The notes under the pieces were generated by a model. It saw only the letters and a list, made by a program, of their open reading frames with translations, searched no databases and was not told the origin of the DNA. A DNA stretch of 6,921 bases from Lutibacter sp. (GTDB lineage: Bacteria > Bacteroidota > Bacteroidia > Flavobacteriales > Flavobacteriaceae). How positions within the stretch are numbered: position 1 is the stretch's first letter; the number at the start of each line of letters is the position of its first letter. The position numbers and the translations under genes are program-made. The stretch covers positions 1 to 6,921 of the forward strand of contig JAUVOS010000137.1 of the NCBI GenBank assembly GCA_030599055.1, given 5' to 3'. Below are positions 1 to 5,587 of this stretch, piece after piece.

Positions 1-387
1 GCCTCCGGCTTCTTTGTTTGGTTCAATTTTTATGGGACGCCCTTCACGTGTTTTTACCAGGATATTCGCAAAATCATATCCATCAAACATTGTAGTAGCA
101 TAGTAATTTGCAACTCCGGGTGTAATATCTTCCGGTTTTATCACATAAGGAATTGCTTTACGAACAGGTCCTTCACAAGAAGCTAAAGTAGCTGCTGCTG
201 TAGAAAAACCAACATATTTCAGGAAATCACGACGCGAAGGTTCAGAGGCCTCTAAAGTTTCTTTGTCTCCTAAGAATTTATCAGTTGGAATTTCTTCTAA
301 AAATTCTTTTTGATTAAGATTATCTATTAAGGAAGTGTCTTTTTTCAACTCTTCTGCGCTAATCCAGTATTTTTTCTTTGAACTCAT
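1..387 (-). CDS. actB: ACIII subunit ActB, molybdopterin oxidoreductase-like, N-terminal part (cut by window edge)
   Basis: The first 129 codons of a reading frame that stays open to the left edge. ActB is the large periplasmic iron-sulfur/molybdopterin-oxidoreductase-like subunit of alternative complex III, the menaquinol-oxidising complex that replaces cytochrome bc1 in many Bacteroidota. The protein starts MSSKKKYWISAEEL. It has about 50 polar residues before a twin-arginine motif, SRRDFLKYVGF (Arg52-Arg53), then an Ala-rich stretch ending in a lipobox-like LASC (Cys71) and the sequence EGPVRKAIPYVIKPEDITPG. This long lead before the RR motif matches the 'extended Tat' signal known for this family, and the AIPYVIKPE block is the usual start of the mature domain. 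The Cys71 lipobox suggests lipid anchoring, which is inferred here. The catalytic-like and Fe-S domains lie outside the window. It lies 112 bp downstream of actA on the same strand, which supports a shared operon. The start ATG at 387 has no Shine-Dalgarno, as is normal in this group. Confidence 0.92.
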   Translation of the reverse strand, partial: MSSKKKYWISAEELKKDTSLIDNLNQKEFLEEIPTDKFLGDKETLEASEPSRRDFLKYVGFSTAAATLASCEGPVRKAIPYVIKPEDITPGVANYYATTMFDGYDFANILVKTREGRPIKIEPNKEAGG

Positions 388-499
388 ATTCTTAAATCTA
401 TAATCGTCATCTTAACTCTGTTTGATGACCTTGTGTGTTTATTGTACAAAACTCAACCACAAACGTATTCTGATTGTAGTTCAGGTGTTAATTATTTTT

Positions 500-1711
500 T
501 TAGTAATGGCATTTTCCACATTCTCTACCTCCCATATCTGCAACTGTCGCACTTTCGTGTGCTTTCGCCATATGTTCGTAGGTTCCAGCGTAATAACCAT
601 TATTATCCATATCAACTTGGGTGTCTATGTGACAAGACAAACACCAATCCATAGTTAATGGAGAGAATTGCTCTACTCTGTGCATTTCTTCAACAGGCCC
701 ATGACATGTTTGACATTCTAAGTTCGCTACATTTACGTGTTGAGAATGATTATAATACACAAAATCAGCAAGGTTATGTACACGAGTCCACTCAACTGCT
801 TTGCCTTTACTAGTGTATGCAAATTGTGATGGTTCCCAACCGGCAGCAGCATGAACTTTAGCGATCTCTCCATCGAAAAATGCTTTGTCATGTCCACCAA
901 ATGTTTCTCCGGTGTATTCATTAATTGATTTATGACAATTCATACACACATTTGATGTCGGAATTCCGGAAGTTTTACTGTGCTTTGCTGATGCATGACA
1001 ATATTCACAATCAATACCATTGTCTCCCGAGTGAACTCTATGTGAAAATTCAATGGGTTGCACAGGTTTATATCCTGTATCAACACCTATTTGAAATAAG
1101 TAATTAAATAAGAAATAAGCAGTACTAAACAAAGCTATAATGGTTAAGAAAATAGCTCCAAAATTTTGTTTTTTCTTTGCTAGAAAATAAATAAGAACAA
1201 CAAAAAGTAACAAAACTAAAGGTTGCCACCACCAGTTACTATTATTTGCTTCAAACCTTTCATAAGACCCAGTAGCTGATTTTGAATCTGCTGTTTCTGC
1301 TACAGTTTTTGTATCATTTTCTGCTACGGATGTTTCTGCGACTACTCCATCTCCATTTGTATAGGCAATGATATTGTCAATATCAGCATCAGAAAACTGA
1401 GTGAATGAAGTCATCGGAATTTTATACTCCTCAAAAACTGCTTTTGCATCAGCATCTTCTTTAATAAACTCTTGAGAATTTCTTACAAACTTGTAAATCC
1501 ATTCTTTTTCTCGACTATCTGAAATGCCACCTAAGGGTGGTCCTATAAGTCTTGTATCTAACTTATGACAAGCTGTACAGTTTGTGTTAAATAGTTCTTT
1601 ACCTTTGGACGCATCACCTTGTGCGGTGAGATTTACGGTAAATAGAAAGAATAGTGAAAAAACAAAACTTGTTAGTTTTATTTTTAAATTGCGTTTATGC
1701 ACAATATCCAT
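500..1711 (-). CDS. actA: ACIII subunit ActA, hexaheme membrane-bound cytochrome c
   Basis: A 403-residue multiheme cytochrome c, the electron-wire subunit of alternative complex III. A signal peptide covers about residues 1-30 (hydrophobic core 13-28, likely cut at LTA-Q). Next is a class I cytochrome c domain with CTACH at 45-49 and Met100 in KIPMTSF as the likely axial ligand. An acidic, Ala/Thr-rich linker (about 121-158) follows. Two membrane helices lie at about 163-178 and 185-207, with a KKK turn on the cytoplasmic side. The C-terminal pentaheme domain has CxxCH motifs starting at Cys235, 256, 333, 357 and 398, and the last one sits two residues from the C-terminus. Both heme domains would face the periplasm. 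It opens a minus-strand operon followed by actB. The six motifs are seen directly, while ActA in Rhodothermus marinus is described as pentaheme, so the extra N-terminal heme domain is a fusion relative to that form. Assignment is firm because of heme pattern and neighbour. Confidence 0.92.
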   Translation of the reverse strand: MDIVHKRNLKIKLTSFVFSLFFLFTVNLTAQGDASKGKELFNTNCTACHKLDTRLIGPPLGGISDSREKEWIYKFVRNSQEFIKEDADAKAVFEEYKIPMTSFTQFSDADIDNIIAYTNGDGVVAETSVAENDTKTVAETADSKSATGSYERFEANNSNWWWQPLVLLLFVVLIYFLAKKKQNFGAIFLTIIALFSTAYFLFNYLFQIGVDTGYKPVQPIEFSHRVHSGDNGIDCEYCHASAKHSKTSGIPTSNVCMNCHKSINEYTGETFGGHDKAFFDGEIAKVHAAAGWEPSQFAYTSKGKAVEWTRVHNLADFVYYNHSQHVNVANLECQTCHGPVEEMHRVEQFSPLTMDWCLSCHIDTQVDMDNNGYYAGTYEHMAKAHESATVADMGGRECGKCHY

Positions 1712-1782
1712 ATTGAAAAAGTTAATATCTGGTTTGGTATGATTATTTCATATCCCTTTAAGTGGCAGGATAAAAATAAAGG

Positions 1783-1813
1783 CTAAAATAGTATTTTTTA
1801 ATAGATTTACAAA
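1783..1813 (-). promoter_or_regulatory. Predicted actA promoter
   Basis: Reading the minus strand, TTTG (1813-1810) is followed after 19 bp by TATTTTAG (1790-1783), which matches the Bacteroidota -7 consensus TAnnTTTG at seven of eight positions. Transcription would start near 1776, leaving a leader of about 65 nt before the actA ATG at 1711. The -7 box overlaps one copy of the AAATAGTAT repeat (1786-1794), so a protein binding there could block it. This is a consensus match only. Confidence 0.45.
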
Positions 1814-1899
1814 TAAATGAATTGGTCAGGAATCTAATTTAGAATGTTTCTAAATAGTATTAAATACTATTTCCTCTTATATTGTGTTATATACTATTT
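1786..1899. repeat. Four copies of AAATAGTAT in the divergent actA/SPOR promoter region
   Basis: The 9-mer AAATAGTAT occurs exactly at 1786-1794 and 1852-1860, and its reverse complement ATACTATTT at 1864-1872 and 1891-1899. The two central copies form a perfect inverted repeat with 9-bp arms and a 3-bp spacer (TAA). Bases after the core are also A/T only (roughly AAATAGTATWTWA). One outer copy overlaps the predicted actA -7 box and the other lies 12 bp upstream of the SPOR gene's -7 box. The layout suggests an operator controlling both directions; the binding protein is unknown. Confidence 0.6.
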
Positions 1900-1911
1900 G
1901 CTTTTAAGTGG

Positions 1912-1919
1912 TATATTTG
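1912..1919 (+). promoter_or_regulatory. Predicted -7 box of the SPOR-domain gene
   Basis: TATATTTG is a perfect match to TAnnTTTG and lies 19 bp upstream of the chosen ATG at 1939. No well-spaced -33 TTTG is visible: the TTTG at 1897-1900 is only 11 bp away and the TTG at 1882-1884 is 27 bp away. The weak -33 could mean the promoter needs an activator, perhaps acting at the nearby AAATAGTAT copies. Confidence 0.5.
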
Positions 1920-1938
1920 CAAACAAAGTAAATATTTT

Positions 1939-2298
1939 ATGAGTAATAGATTGTTTTTTATTGTATTTCTTCTTTTCGGGCTTATTAGCACTAGTAGCTC
2001 TGGTCAAAATAGCGATGCAGAAATGCAAAAATTATTAAAAGAAAAAAGAGTTTACAACCAAACCAACAACAAAATTGATGGTTTTCGTATTCAGTTGTAT
2101 AACGGATTGAGTGAGACAAAAGCTAAAAGCACACTAGGAGCTTTTTCTGTTTTTTTTCCGGAAATTGCTACTCGTTTAATATACGAACAACCTGAATGGA
2201 AAGTGCAAACTACAGCTTTTAGTTCAGAATTAGAAGCCTACAAGGTTTGGCTTAAAGTCCGCGAAGAATTCGAAGGTACATTTGTATTTGACAACTAA
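1939..2298 (+). CDS. Small exported SPOR-domain protein
   Basis: A 119-residue protein with an N-terminal signal peptide (hydrophobic residues 5-20, likely cut near SSSGQ) and one SPOR-like domain filling about residues 46-118. Typical SPOR landmarks are DGFRIQLYNG (47-56), a middle helix ending in FFPE (72-75), WKVQTTAF (87-94, the usual WKV.vG.F strand) and an A..W....EEF helix before the last strand. SPOR domains generally bind peptidoglycan stripped of peptide stems, so the protein probably acts in the periplasm at the cell wall; its exact role is unknown. I chose ATG 1939 rather than the in-frame ATG at 1882 because the -7 box at 1912-1919 lies between them and because the signal peptide begins cleanly at MSNRLFF. 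It is divergent from actA and shares its regulatory region. A palindromic terminator lies 150 bp downstream. Confidence 0.82.
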   Translation: MSNRLFFIVFLLFGLISTSSSGQNSDAEMQKLLKEKRVYNQTNNKIDGFRIQLYNGLSETKAKSTLGAFSVFFPEIATRLIYEQPEWKVQTTAFSSELEAYKVWLKVREEFEGTFVFDN

Positions 2299-2330
2299 AA
2301 AAGATATTTAAAAAAAAATCAGTAGCTACA

Positions 2331-2354
2331 CTTTGACTACGCTCAATACGGGTG
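2331..2354. repeat. Degenerate copy of a common intergenic GAGCGTAGTC-type repeat
   Basis: The minus strand reads CACCCGTATTGAGCGTAGTC followed by AAAG. This closely resembles the CACCCTGAGCGTAGTCGAAG sequence that I recall as a dispersed intergenic element in many Bacteroidota genomes. It lies between the SPOR gene and its terminator. The surrounding 2299-2449 holds no gene. The identification rests on memory of similar sequences, and only one diverged copy is visible here. Confidence 0.35.
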
Positions 2355-2449
2355 CTATGCAATAGAAAAAAGCCCTCAATTGAACACAAAAGTCTCCCGA
2401 CAACCATCGAGAATCGGTTAAGATCTAGAAGTTTAAATTAGTTCATTAT

Positions 2450-2477
2450 AAAAAAAGCGGGATATCCCGCTTTTTTT
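2450..2477. terminator. Bidirectional rho-independent terminator
   Basis: A perfect palindrome, GCGGGATATCCCGC (2457-2470), is flanked by seven As on the left (2450-2456) and seven Ts on the right (2471-2477). Read either way it gives a GC-rich hairpin followed by a U-run. It lies between the convergent SPOR gene and DUF2892 gene and should end transcription of both. Confidence 0.9.
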
Positions 2478-2502
2478 ATTTAATCAACCCCTTAAGATAA
2501 AA

Positions 2503-2715
2503 TTATTTTTCTTTCACCTTACAAGAATTCATTCCAAAAATTGAATACAGCGGACAACTACCCATTAAAGTAGTTAAAAGCAAAATGATAGCAACTGCCC
2601 AAAGCACATATTCTACCCAAGCGGCTTCAAAACCACCTTTATAAGCAAAATAAGCAGCGACTATTGCGATAACAACACGCAATATTTTGTCAAAACTTCC
2701 TACATTTTTTTTCAT
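2503..2715 (-). CDS. DUF2892 / YgaP-like small inner-membrane protein
   Basis: A 70-residue protein with two membrane helices at about 9-27 (ILRVVIAIVAAYFAYKG region) and 33-51, then a short tail with GSCPLYSIFGMNSC. The opening KNVGSFDKILRVVI, the CPLYxxxG motif and the two cysteines (Cys54 and Cys65) are hallmarks of the DUF2892 family, which also forms the membrane part of YgaP-type rhodanese proteins. Here there is no rhodanese domain, which is common for stand-alone members. The function is not established; the conserved cysteines suggest a link to sulfur or metal chemistry. It follows the HMA gene on the same strand at a distance of 164 bp and has its own candidate promoter, so the two may be co-regulated rather than strictly co-transcribed. 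Confidence 0.88.
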   Translation of the reverse strand: MKKNVGSFDKILRVVIAIVAAYFAYKGGFEAAWVEYVLWAVAIILLLTTLMGSCPLYSIFGMNSCKVKEK

Positions 2716-2793
2716 AATAAATTAGATTAATGTCTGCGTTTTTAATAAAAAGAACAGACTGGTTAGTTAATAAATAGTTATATCAATACAATT

Positions 2794-2825
2794 CAAAATT
2801 ACTATTGAGAAGTTATTCAAGTCAA
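2794..2825 (-). promoter_or_regulatory. Predicted promoter of the DUF2892 gene
   Basis: On the minus strand TAATTTTG (2801-2794) fits TAnnTTTG exactly. TTG at 2820-2818 (16 bp away) or TTG at 2825-2823 (21 bp away) could serve as the -33 box. The leader would be about 70 nt. Consensus match only, in an AT-rich stretch. Confidence 0.4.
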
Positions 2826-2879
2826 TCAGCACGAAAACTGTTCGATAAAATTATAAAAAAATACTCATCCACCAAAAAA

Positions 2880-3146
2880 TTATTCGTTAAACCTTCCTAT
2901 GGCGCAACTCACAAAAGATTTTGCTTTGTGCAAAGTCGTATTGTTTGCATCAACTTCCGGATAGCCTAGTTTTGATAGTTTCTTTTTTACTTTTTCAACT
3001 GTTTGTTCATCAAAAGCCTTAAAAGACACTTTTGATTCATCAACATTGATATTAAGTTCGGTTAGACCTTTAATAATTTGCAACCCCTTGGTTATAGTAC
3101 TAGCACAGCCACGGCATTTTAAATTTTGAATTTCTATAATAGTCAT
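2880..3146 (-). CDS. Heavy-metal-associated (HMA) domain protein, copper-chaperone-like
   Basis: An 88-residue cytoplasmic protein with a ferredoxin-like HMA fold in residues 1-64. It begins MTIIEIQNLKCRGCAS with the metal-binding pair Cys11 and Cys14. The rest of the fold is seen as TELNINVDESKVSF (strand pair), a Lys-rich helix and KLGYPEVD at the end. The usual GMxC motif is changed to NLKC, a form common in stand-alone Bacteroidota members. A short C-terminal extension carries a third cysteine, Cys81 (FVSCAIG). Family knowledge suggests binding of Cu(I) or a similar soft metal; which metal cannot be told from this window. I chose the ATG at 3146 because the longer in-frame ATG at 3194 would add 16 hydrophobic residues and place the predicted -7 box inside the gene. 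No metal ATPase is visible nearby; the DUF2892 gene is downstream on the same strand. Confidence 0.85.
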   Translation of the reverse strand: MTIIEIQNLKCRGCASTITKGLQIIKGLTELNINVDESKVSFKAFDEQTVEKVKKKLSKLGYPEVDANNTTLHKAKSFVSCAIGRFNE

Positions 3147-3164
3147 AATTAAAGTTTTTAGATT

Positions 3165-3182
3165 TGTAACAAATGTAACAAA
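3165..3182 (-). promoter_or_regulatory. Predicted -7 box with a tandem TGTAACAAA repeat, upstream of the HMA gene
   Basis: The plus strand carries TGTAACAAA twice without a gap (3165-3173 and 3174-3182). Read on the minus strand this contains TACATTTG (3177-3170), a perfect TAnnTTTG -7 box placed 23 bp before the ATG at 3146. No TTG at the proper -33 distance is seen. A direct repeat right on the -7 box would suit a regulator that competes with RNA polymerase. Confidence 0.4.
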
Positions 3183-3280
3183 TATTTTTATCACATTACT
3201 TATTAAACTTTATATTCCCAGGGTCAACGCATGTAGATTTTAAGTAATTGTATATTAGTTATTTACATTTATTACTAATC

Positions 3281-3370
3281 CTTTGTGCTTCCTTTGTGTC
3301 TTCTTTTAGAAACTTTGTGGAATAGCTATAACACAAAGAGTCACAGAGAATTATACAAAGTTTCTCAAAG
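3281..3370. repeat. 90-bp intergenic element with inverted CTTTGTG-type arms
   Basis: The left half carries CTTTGTG three times (3281-3287, 3292-3298, 3313-3319). The right half carries the complement or near-complement at 3332-3338, 3356-3360 and 3366-3370. The longest paired arms are AGAAACTTTGT (3308-3318) and ACAAAGTTTCT (3355-3365), and the ends are CTTTG and CAAAG. It sits in the 337-bp gap (3147-3483) between the HMA gene and the DUF4293 promoter, where no gene is seen. Similar CTTTGTG or CTTTGCG phrases occur between genes in many bacteria by my recollection, so this is probably a dispersed non-coding repeat. It could fold as a hairpin in RNA. Confidence 0.5.
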
Positions 3371-3430
3371 ATAAATTAACTATGTTTATTTTAACATGCG
3401 TTAACCCTGTTTAAATTCTCTAAAACACCA

Positions 3431-3461
3431 TTTGGATGTATTGCGGAAATCAGTATCTTTG
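3431..3461 (+). promoter_or_regulatory. Promoter of the DUF4293 gene
   Basis: TTTG (3431-3434) and TATCTTTG (3454-3461) are both perfect matches to the Bacteroidota -33 and -7 boxes and are separated by the ideal 19 bp. Transcription should begin near 3466, giving a leader of about 18 nt. The promoter rules out the upstream in-frame ATG at 3436 as the start. Confidence 0.75.
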
Positions 3462-3483
3462 GAGCTTCAAACGTAAGTTTATA

Positions 3484-3918
3484 ATGATACAAAGAATACA
3501 AAGCATCTATTTATTGCTGGTAAGTGTATTATCAGGTGGTTTGGTTTTTATTTTTGATTTATGGAAAGATAAGAATTATCAATCCGTCGATGTATTGACA
3601 CTATTAGAAGGCTTAGATTATCTTACAAAAAGTATAAGTTTTGTTTTTTTTTTAGTTGCTCTACTCGCTTTTATAAGTTTTTTGAGCTTCAAAAACAGGA
3701 AATTACAATTGAATTTGAATCGTTTAAATATTTTGATAAACCTCATTTTGTTAGGCCTATTAGCTTATCATCTACTAAATTTATCTGGAGAAACAATTGT
3801 TTCAGAGAAGGGTATTGGAAGTTTTTTACCTTTGGTAGCAATAGTGTTTTTGCTTTTAGCAAACCGTGCTATTCAAAAAGATGAAAATCTCGTAAAATCT
3901 GTAGATAGATTGCGATAA
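3484..3918 (+). CDS. DUF4293 family four-helix membrane protein
   Basis: A 144-residue inner-membrane protein with four predicted helices at about 7-25, 49-69, 81-100 and 112-127. The start MIQRIQSIYLLL followed by SGGLVFIFDLW, and the end LANRAIQKDENLVKSVDRLR (125-144), are the usual signatures of the DUF4293 family, which is restricted to Bacteroidota. Its function is unknown. Length and ends agree with the family, so it appears intact. ATG 3484 was chosen because the conserved MIQR start begins there and because a perfect promoter ends 22 bp upstream. It is a single-gene unit with its own promoter and a hairpin terminator. Confidence 0.88.
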   Translation: MIQRIQSIYLLLVSVLSGGLVFIFDLWKDKNYQSVDVLTLLEGLDYLTKSISFVFFLVALLAFISFLSFKNRKLQLNLNRLNILINLILLGLLAYHLLNLSGETIVSEKGIGSFLPLVAIVFLLLANRAIQKDENLVKSVDRLR

Positions 3919-3946
3919 GGCTATAACTTAGTATTATTTAGTGTAA

Positions 3947-3980
3947 AAACCCTCCTTTTAGTATTATCAGGGGGGTTTAT
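3947..3980 (+). terminator. Probable terminator after the DUF4293 gene
   Basis: AAACCCTCC (3947-3955) pairs with GGGGGGTTT (3970-3978) through nine pairs, one of them G-U, around a 14-nt loop, starting 28 bp after the stop codon. The following T-run is short (TTTAT), so termination may be partial. The remainder of the gap to 4068 is AT-rich and holds no gene. Confidence 0.55.
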
Positions 3981-4068
3981 GCTTTAAAGAGTCTATTTTC
4001 ATAACGAAAAATATGATAAAAGAAAACCTATCTAAAACCAATATTTTTAAAAATCACGGAATTGGGTA

Positions 4069-4099
4069 TTGTGTAACGTCATTAACTCATATAAATTTG
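4069..4099 (+). promoter_or_regulatory. Promoter of the response regulator gene
   Basis: TTG (4069-4071) and TAAATTTG (4092-4099), a perfect TAnnTTTG, are separated by 20 bp. The -7 box ends only 9 bp before the ATG at 4109, so the transcript would start about 3-6 nt before the coding sequence and would be nearly leaderless. Confidence 0.65.
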
Positions 4100-4108
4100 T
4101 AGCATAAT

Positions 4109-4771
4109 ATGAAGGGAAAAATTATTTCAGTACATATTGCTGACGACCATCAGATTTTAATTGATGGAATTGTAGCTGTGCTAAAAACAGAAAAACAAAT
4201 AGATGTTGTAGGATACTCACTAGATGGGCTCAGTGTTATAAACTGGTTTAGTGAGAACAATGCTGACATTTTAGTGTTAGACATTGGAATGCCAAAAATG
4301 GATGGCATTGAAGTTTTACGTTCTTTTCAAATTAATGGAAACCTACCCAACACAATAGTTCTAACGAGTTATAATGATGTTAAACTCATCAAGGAAGTGT
4401 TGAAAATGGGCGCACGTGGTTTTATTACCAAGGTAAGTGCTGGCGAAAGTATCATTGAAGCTATTAAAACAGTTCACGAAGGTGATATGTTTTTTAGCAG
4501 TGATATACGAAACAAAATTGTCAATTCTTTTGCAGGTAAAAAAGTGACAGAAGAGGCATATTTTAATGAGTATTTTGGCATGCTTACCGATCGTGAATAT
4601 GAAATATTAAAGCTTATTGCTGAAGAGTATAGCAATAAGGAAATCGCCAAAACACTTCATATAAGCACAGGAACTGTTGAAACACACAAAAAAAATATCA
4701 TGTCGAAATTAGGTGTGAAAAATGCGGTAGGATTAGCAATCTATGTTGTAAAACATCGATTGATTGAATAA
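4109..4771 (+). CDS. NarL/FixJ-family response regulator (REC plus LuxR-type HTH)
   Basis: A 220-residue transcription regulator. The receiver domain (about 5-122) has all expected residues: acidic pair Asp12-Asp13, phospho-acceptor Asp58 in LVLDIGMPKMDG, switch Thr86, aromatic Tyr88 and Lys108 in GFITK. The LuxR-type helix-turn-helix domain (about 155-218) shows LTDREYEILKLIAEEYSNKE, then IAKTLHISTGTVETHKKNI, with the recognition helix around 187-198. Both domains look complete, so it should be activated by phosphorylation at Asp58, dimerise and bind DNA. The TPR sensor kinase starting at 5680 is of the HisKA_3 type that normally partners this family, so it is the likely cognate kinase even though a lipoprotein gene lies between them. 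Direct targets are unknown; the adjacent lipoprotein and autoregulation are natural candidates. It has its own promoter and a strong terminator. Confidence 0.93.
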   Translation: MKGKIISVHIADDHQILIDGIVAVLKTEKQIDVVGYSLDGLSVINWFSENNADILVLDIGMPKMDGIEVLRSFQINGNLPNTIVLTSYNDVKLIKEVLKMGARGFITKVSAGESIIEAIKTVHEGDMFFSSDIRNKIVNSFAGKKVTEEAYFNEYFGMLTDREYEILKLIAEEYSNKEIAKTLHISTGTVETHKKNIMSKLGVKNAVGLAIYVVKHRLIE

Positions 4772-4793
4772 AAGAAATATTTAGGTTGATAGG

Positions 4794-4847
4794 GGGGAAG
4801 GAGTTTCTCATTGTACTTATTTACACTTGTACTACTTCCCCTTTTTT
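4794..4847 (+). terminator. Rho-independent terminator after the response regulator
   Basis: GGGGAAG (4794-4800) pairs with CTTCCCC (4835-4841); after one G-A mismatch the stem continues with AGT/ACT. Six Ts (4842-4847) follow directly. It starts 22 bp after the stop codon and should largely separate the regulator transcript from the lipoprotein gene. Confidence 0.8.
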
Positions 4848-4893
4848 ATTCAACCATAACCATATAATAATAGAAACCCTTTTACCTGAGTTA

Positions 4894-4907
4894 TTGCCTC
4901 AAGGCAA
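4894..4907 (+). other. Short hairpin upstream of the lipoprotein gene
   Basis: TTGCCT (4894-4899) and AGGCAA (4902-4907) form a 6-bp perfect inverted repeat around a 2-nt centre, 41 bp before the lipoprotein ATG. As DNA it could be an operator half-site pair, and as RNA a small leader hairpin. No TAnnTTTG box is visible in 4848-4948, so how the lipoprotein gene is transcribed is unclear: read-through or an activator-dependent promoter. Confidence 0.35.
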
Positions 4908-4948
4908 CTAATAAAGGTGAATTTTTAAATTAACTTAACCTTTATATT

Positions 4949-5587
4949 ATGAAACATTTACTATTAGGCATAACAGCCATAACTTTAATGTTTGCTTCTT
5001 GTACAACAGAAGAAGTAATGACAGATCTTGACACTTCTAATGACAGCATGTTAGAGTCTTTTGAAATTAAACGTAACTCAGATGGTAGTTATGCTTTAAC
5101 ACACGAAATTGGCGAGGGAGTAGCTGTTGACTATACAGATACAAAAACTCAGAATGAAATTTATTTATATGCAGATGCTGGCGCCAAAAAAACAAGTGCT
5201 ACACACGACTATAACGTAGAAAATAATACATTAAATCTAGTATTTATGGATGAGAATAATGCTGGCCTACCTCAAATCAGTATTATTGATGATAATACTA
5301 TCGAAAAAGGTGGTGACTTAGGTTTACTAAACACATATTCCCTAGTGTTTAATCAGGACGGAACCGCACAATTAGATTTTAAGGTTGAAAATGGTGTTGA
5401 TGTTGCTTTTGGCTATAATGACGCAGAAAATACTAACGATATTTACCTAACTGAAGGGACTTCTACGCAGCTTGACTATTCTAAAACATATAACAAAGAA
5501 GTGGATGGAAGTTTGCGTATAGATTTTGTACAAGAAACAAACAAGAGTAGCGAAACAAAAAAACCAAGAGTAATAATTAGTGATTAA
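4949..5587 (+). CDS. Lipoprotein with two tandem copies of a ~75-residue unit, function unknown
   Basis: A 212-residue protein not matched to a named family by eye. A lipoprotein signal peptide ends in FASC (Cys18), so the mature protein should be lipid-anchored and extracytoplasmic; TTEEVMTDLD after Cys18 is acidic. The mature part is two similar units, about 38-114 and 130-212. Matching landmarks are SDGSYALTHEIGEGVAVDYT (44-63) with QDGTAQLDFKVENGVDVAFG (136-155), then NEIYL (69-73) with NDIYL (163-167), DYNVENNTLNLVF (87-99) with TYNKEVDGSLRIDF (180-193), and ISIID (110-114) with VIISD (208-212). The alternating polar/hydrophobic pattern suggests beta-rich units. The protein is strongly acidic until a Lys-rich end. 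It lies between a response regulator and a sensor kinase, so it may be a target or an accessory sensor component; this is inference. The ATG at 4949 is directly followed by a normal Lys/hydrophobic signal. Confidence 0.85.
   Translation: MKHLLLGITAITLMFASCTTEEVMTDLDTSNDSMLESFEIKRNSDGSYALTHEIGEGVAVDYTDTKTQNEIYLYADAGAKKTSATHDYNVENNTLNLVFMDENNAGLPQISIIDDNTIEKGGDLGLLNTYSLVFNQDGTAQLDFKVENGVDVAFGYNDAENTNDIYLTEGTSTQLDYSKTYNKEVDGSLRIDFVQETNKSSETKKPRVIISD

Noticed and set aside
406..429. GTCATC/GATGAC 6-bp inverted repeat between actA and actB
   Set aside because: Short stem, 12-nt loop and no T-run; not enough to call a terminator or a processing site inside the operon.
422..658. Plus-strand open frames of 73-78 codons
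   Set aside because: They lie mostly antisense to actA, have no recognisable domain or promoter, and overlap each other in different frames.
733..1107. Short open frames (minus 733-921, plus 925-1107) within actA
   Set aside because: Both are out of frame with or antisense to the well-supported actA coding sequence.
1882..1938. Upstream in-frame start for the SPOR gene
   Set aside because: The stretch contains the perfect -7 box and would put charged and Cys residues ahead of a clean signal peptide.
4043..4054. ATTTTTAAAAAT palindrome upstream of the response regulator promoter
   Set aside because: Low-complexity A/T sequence, expected by chance in this AT-rich DNA; at most an UP-like element.
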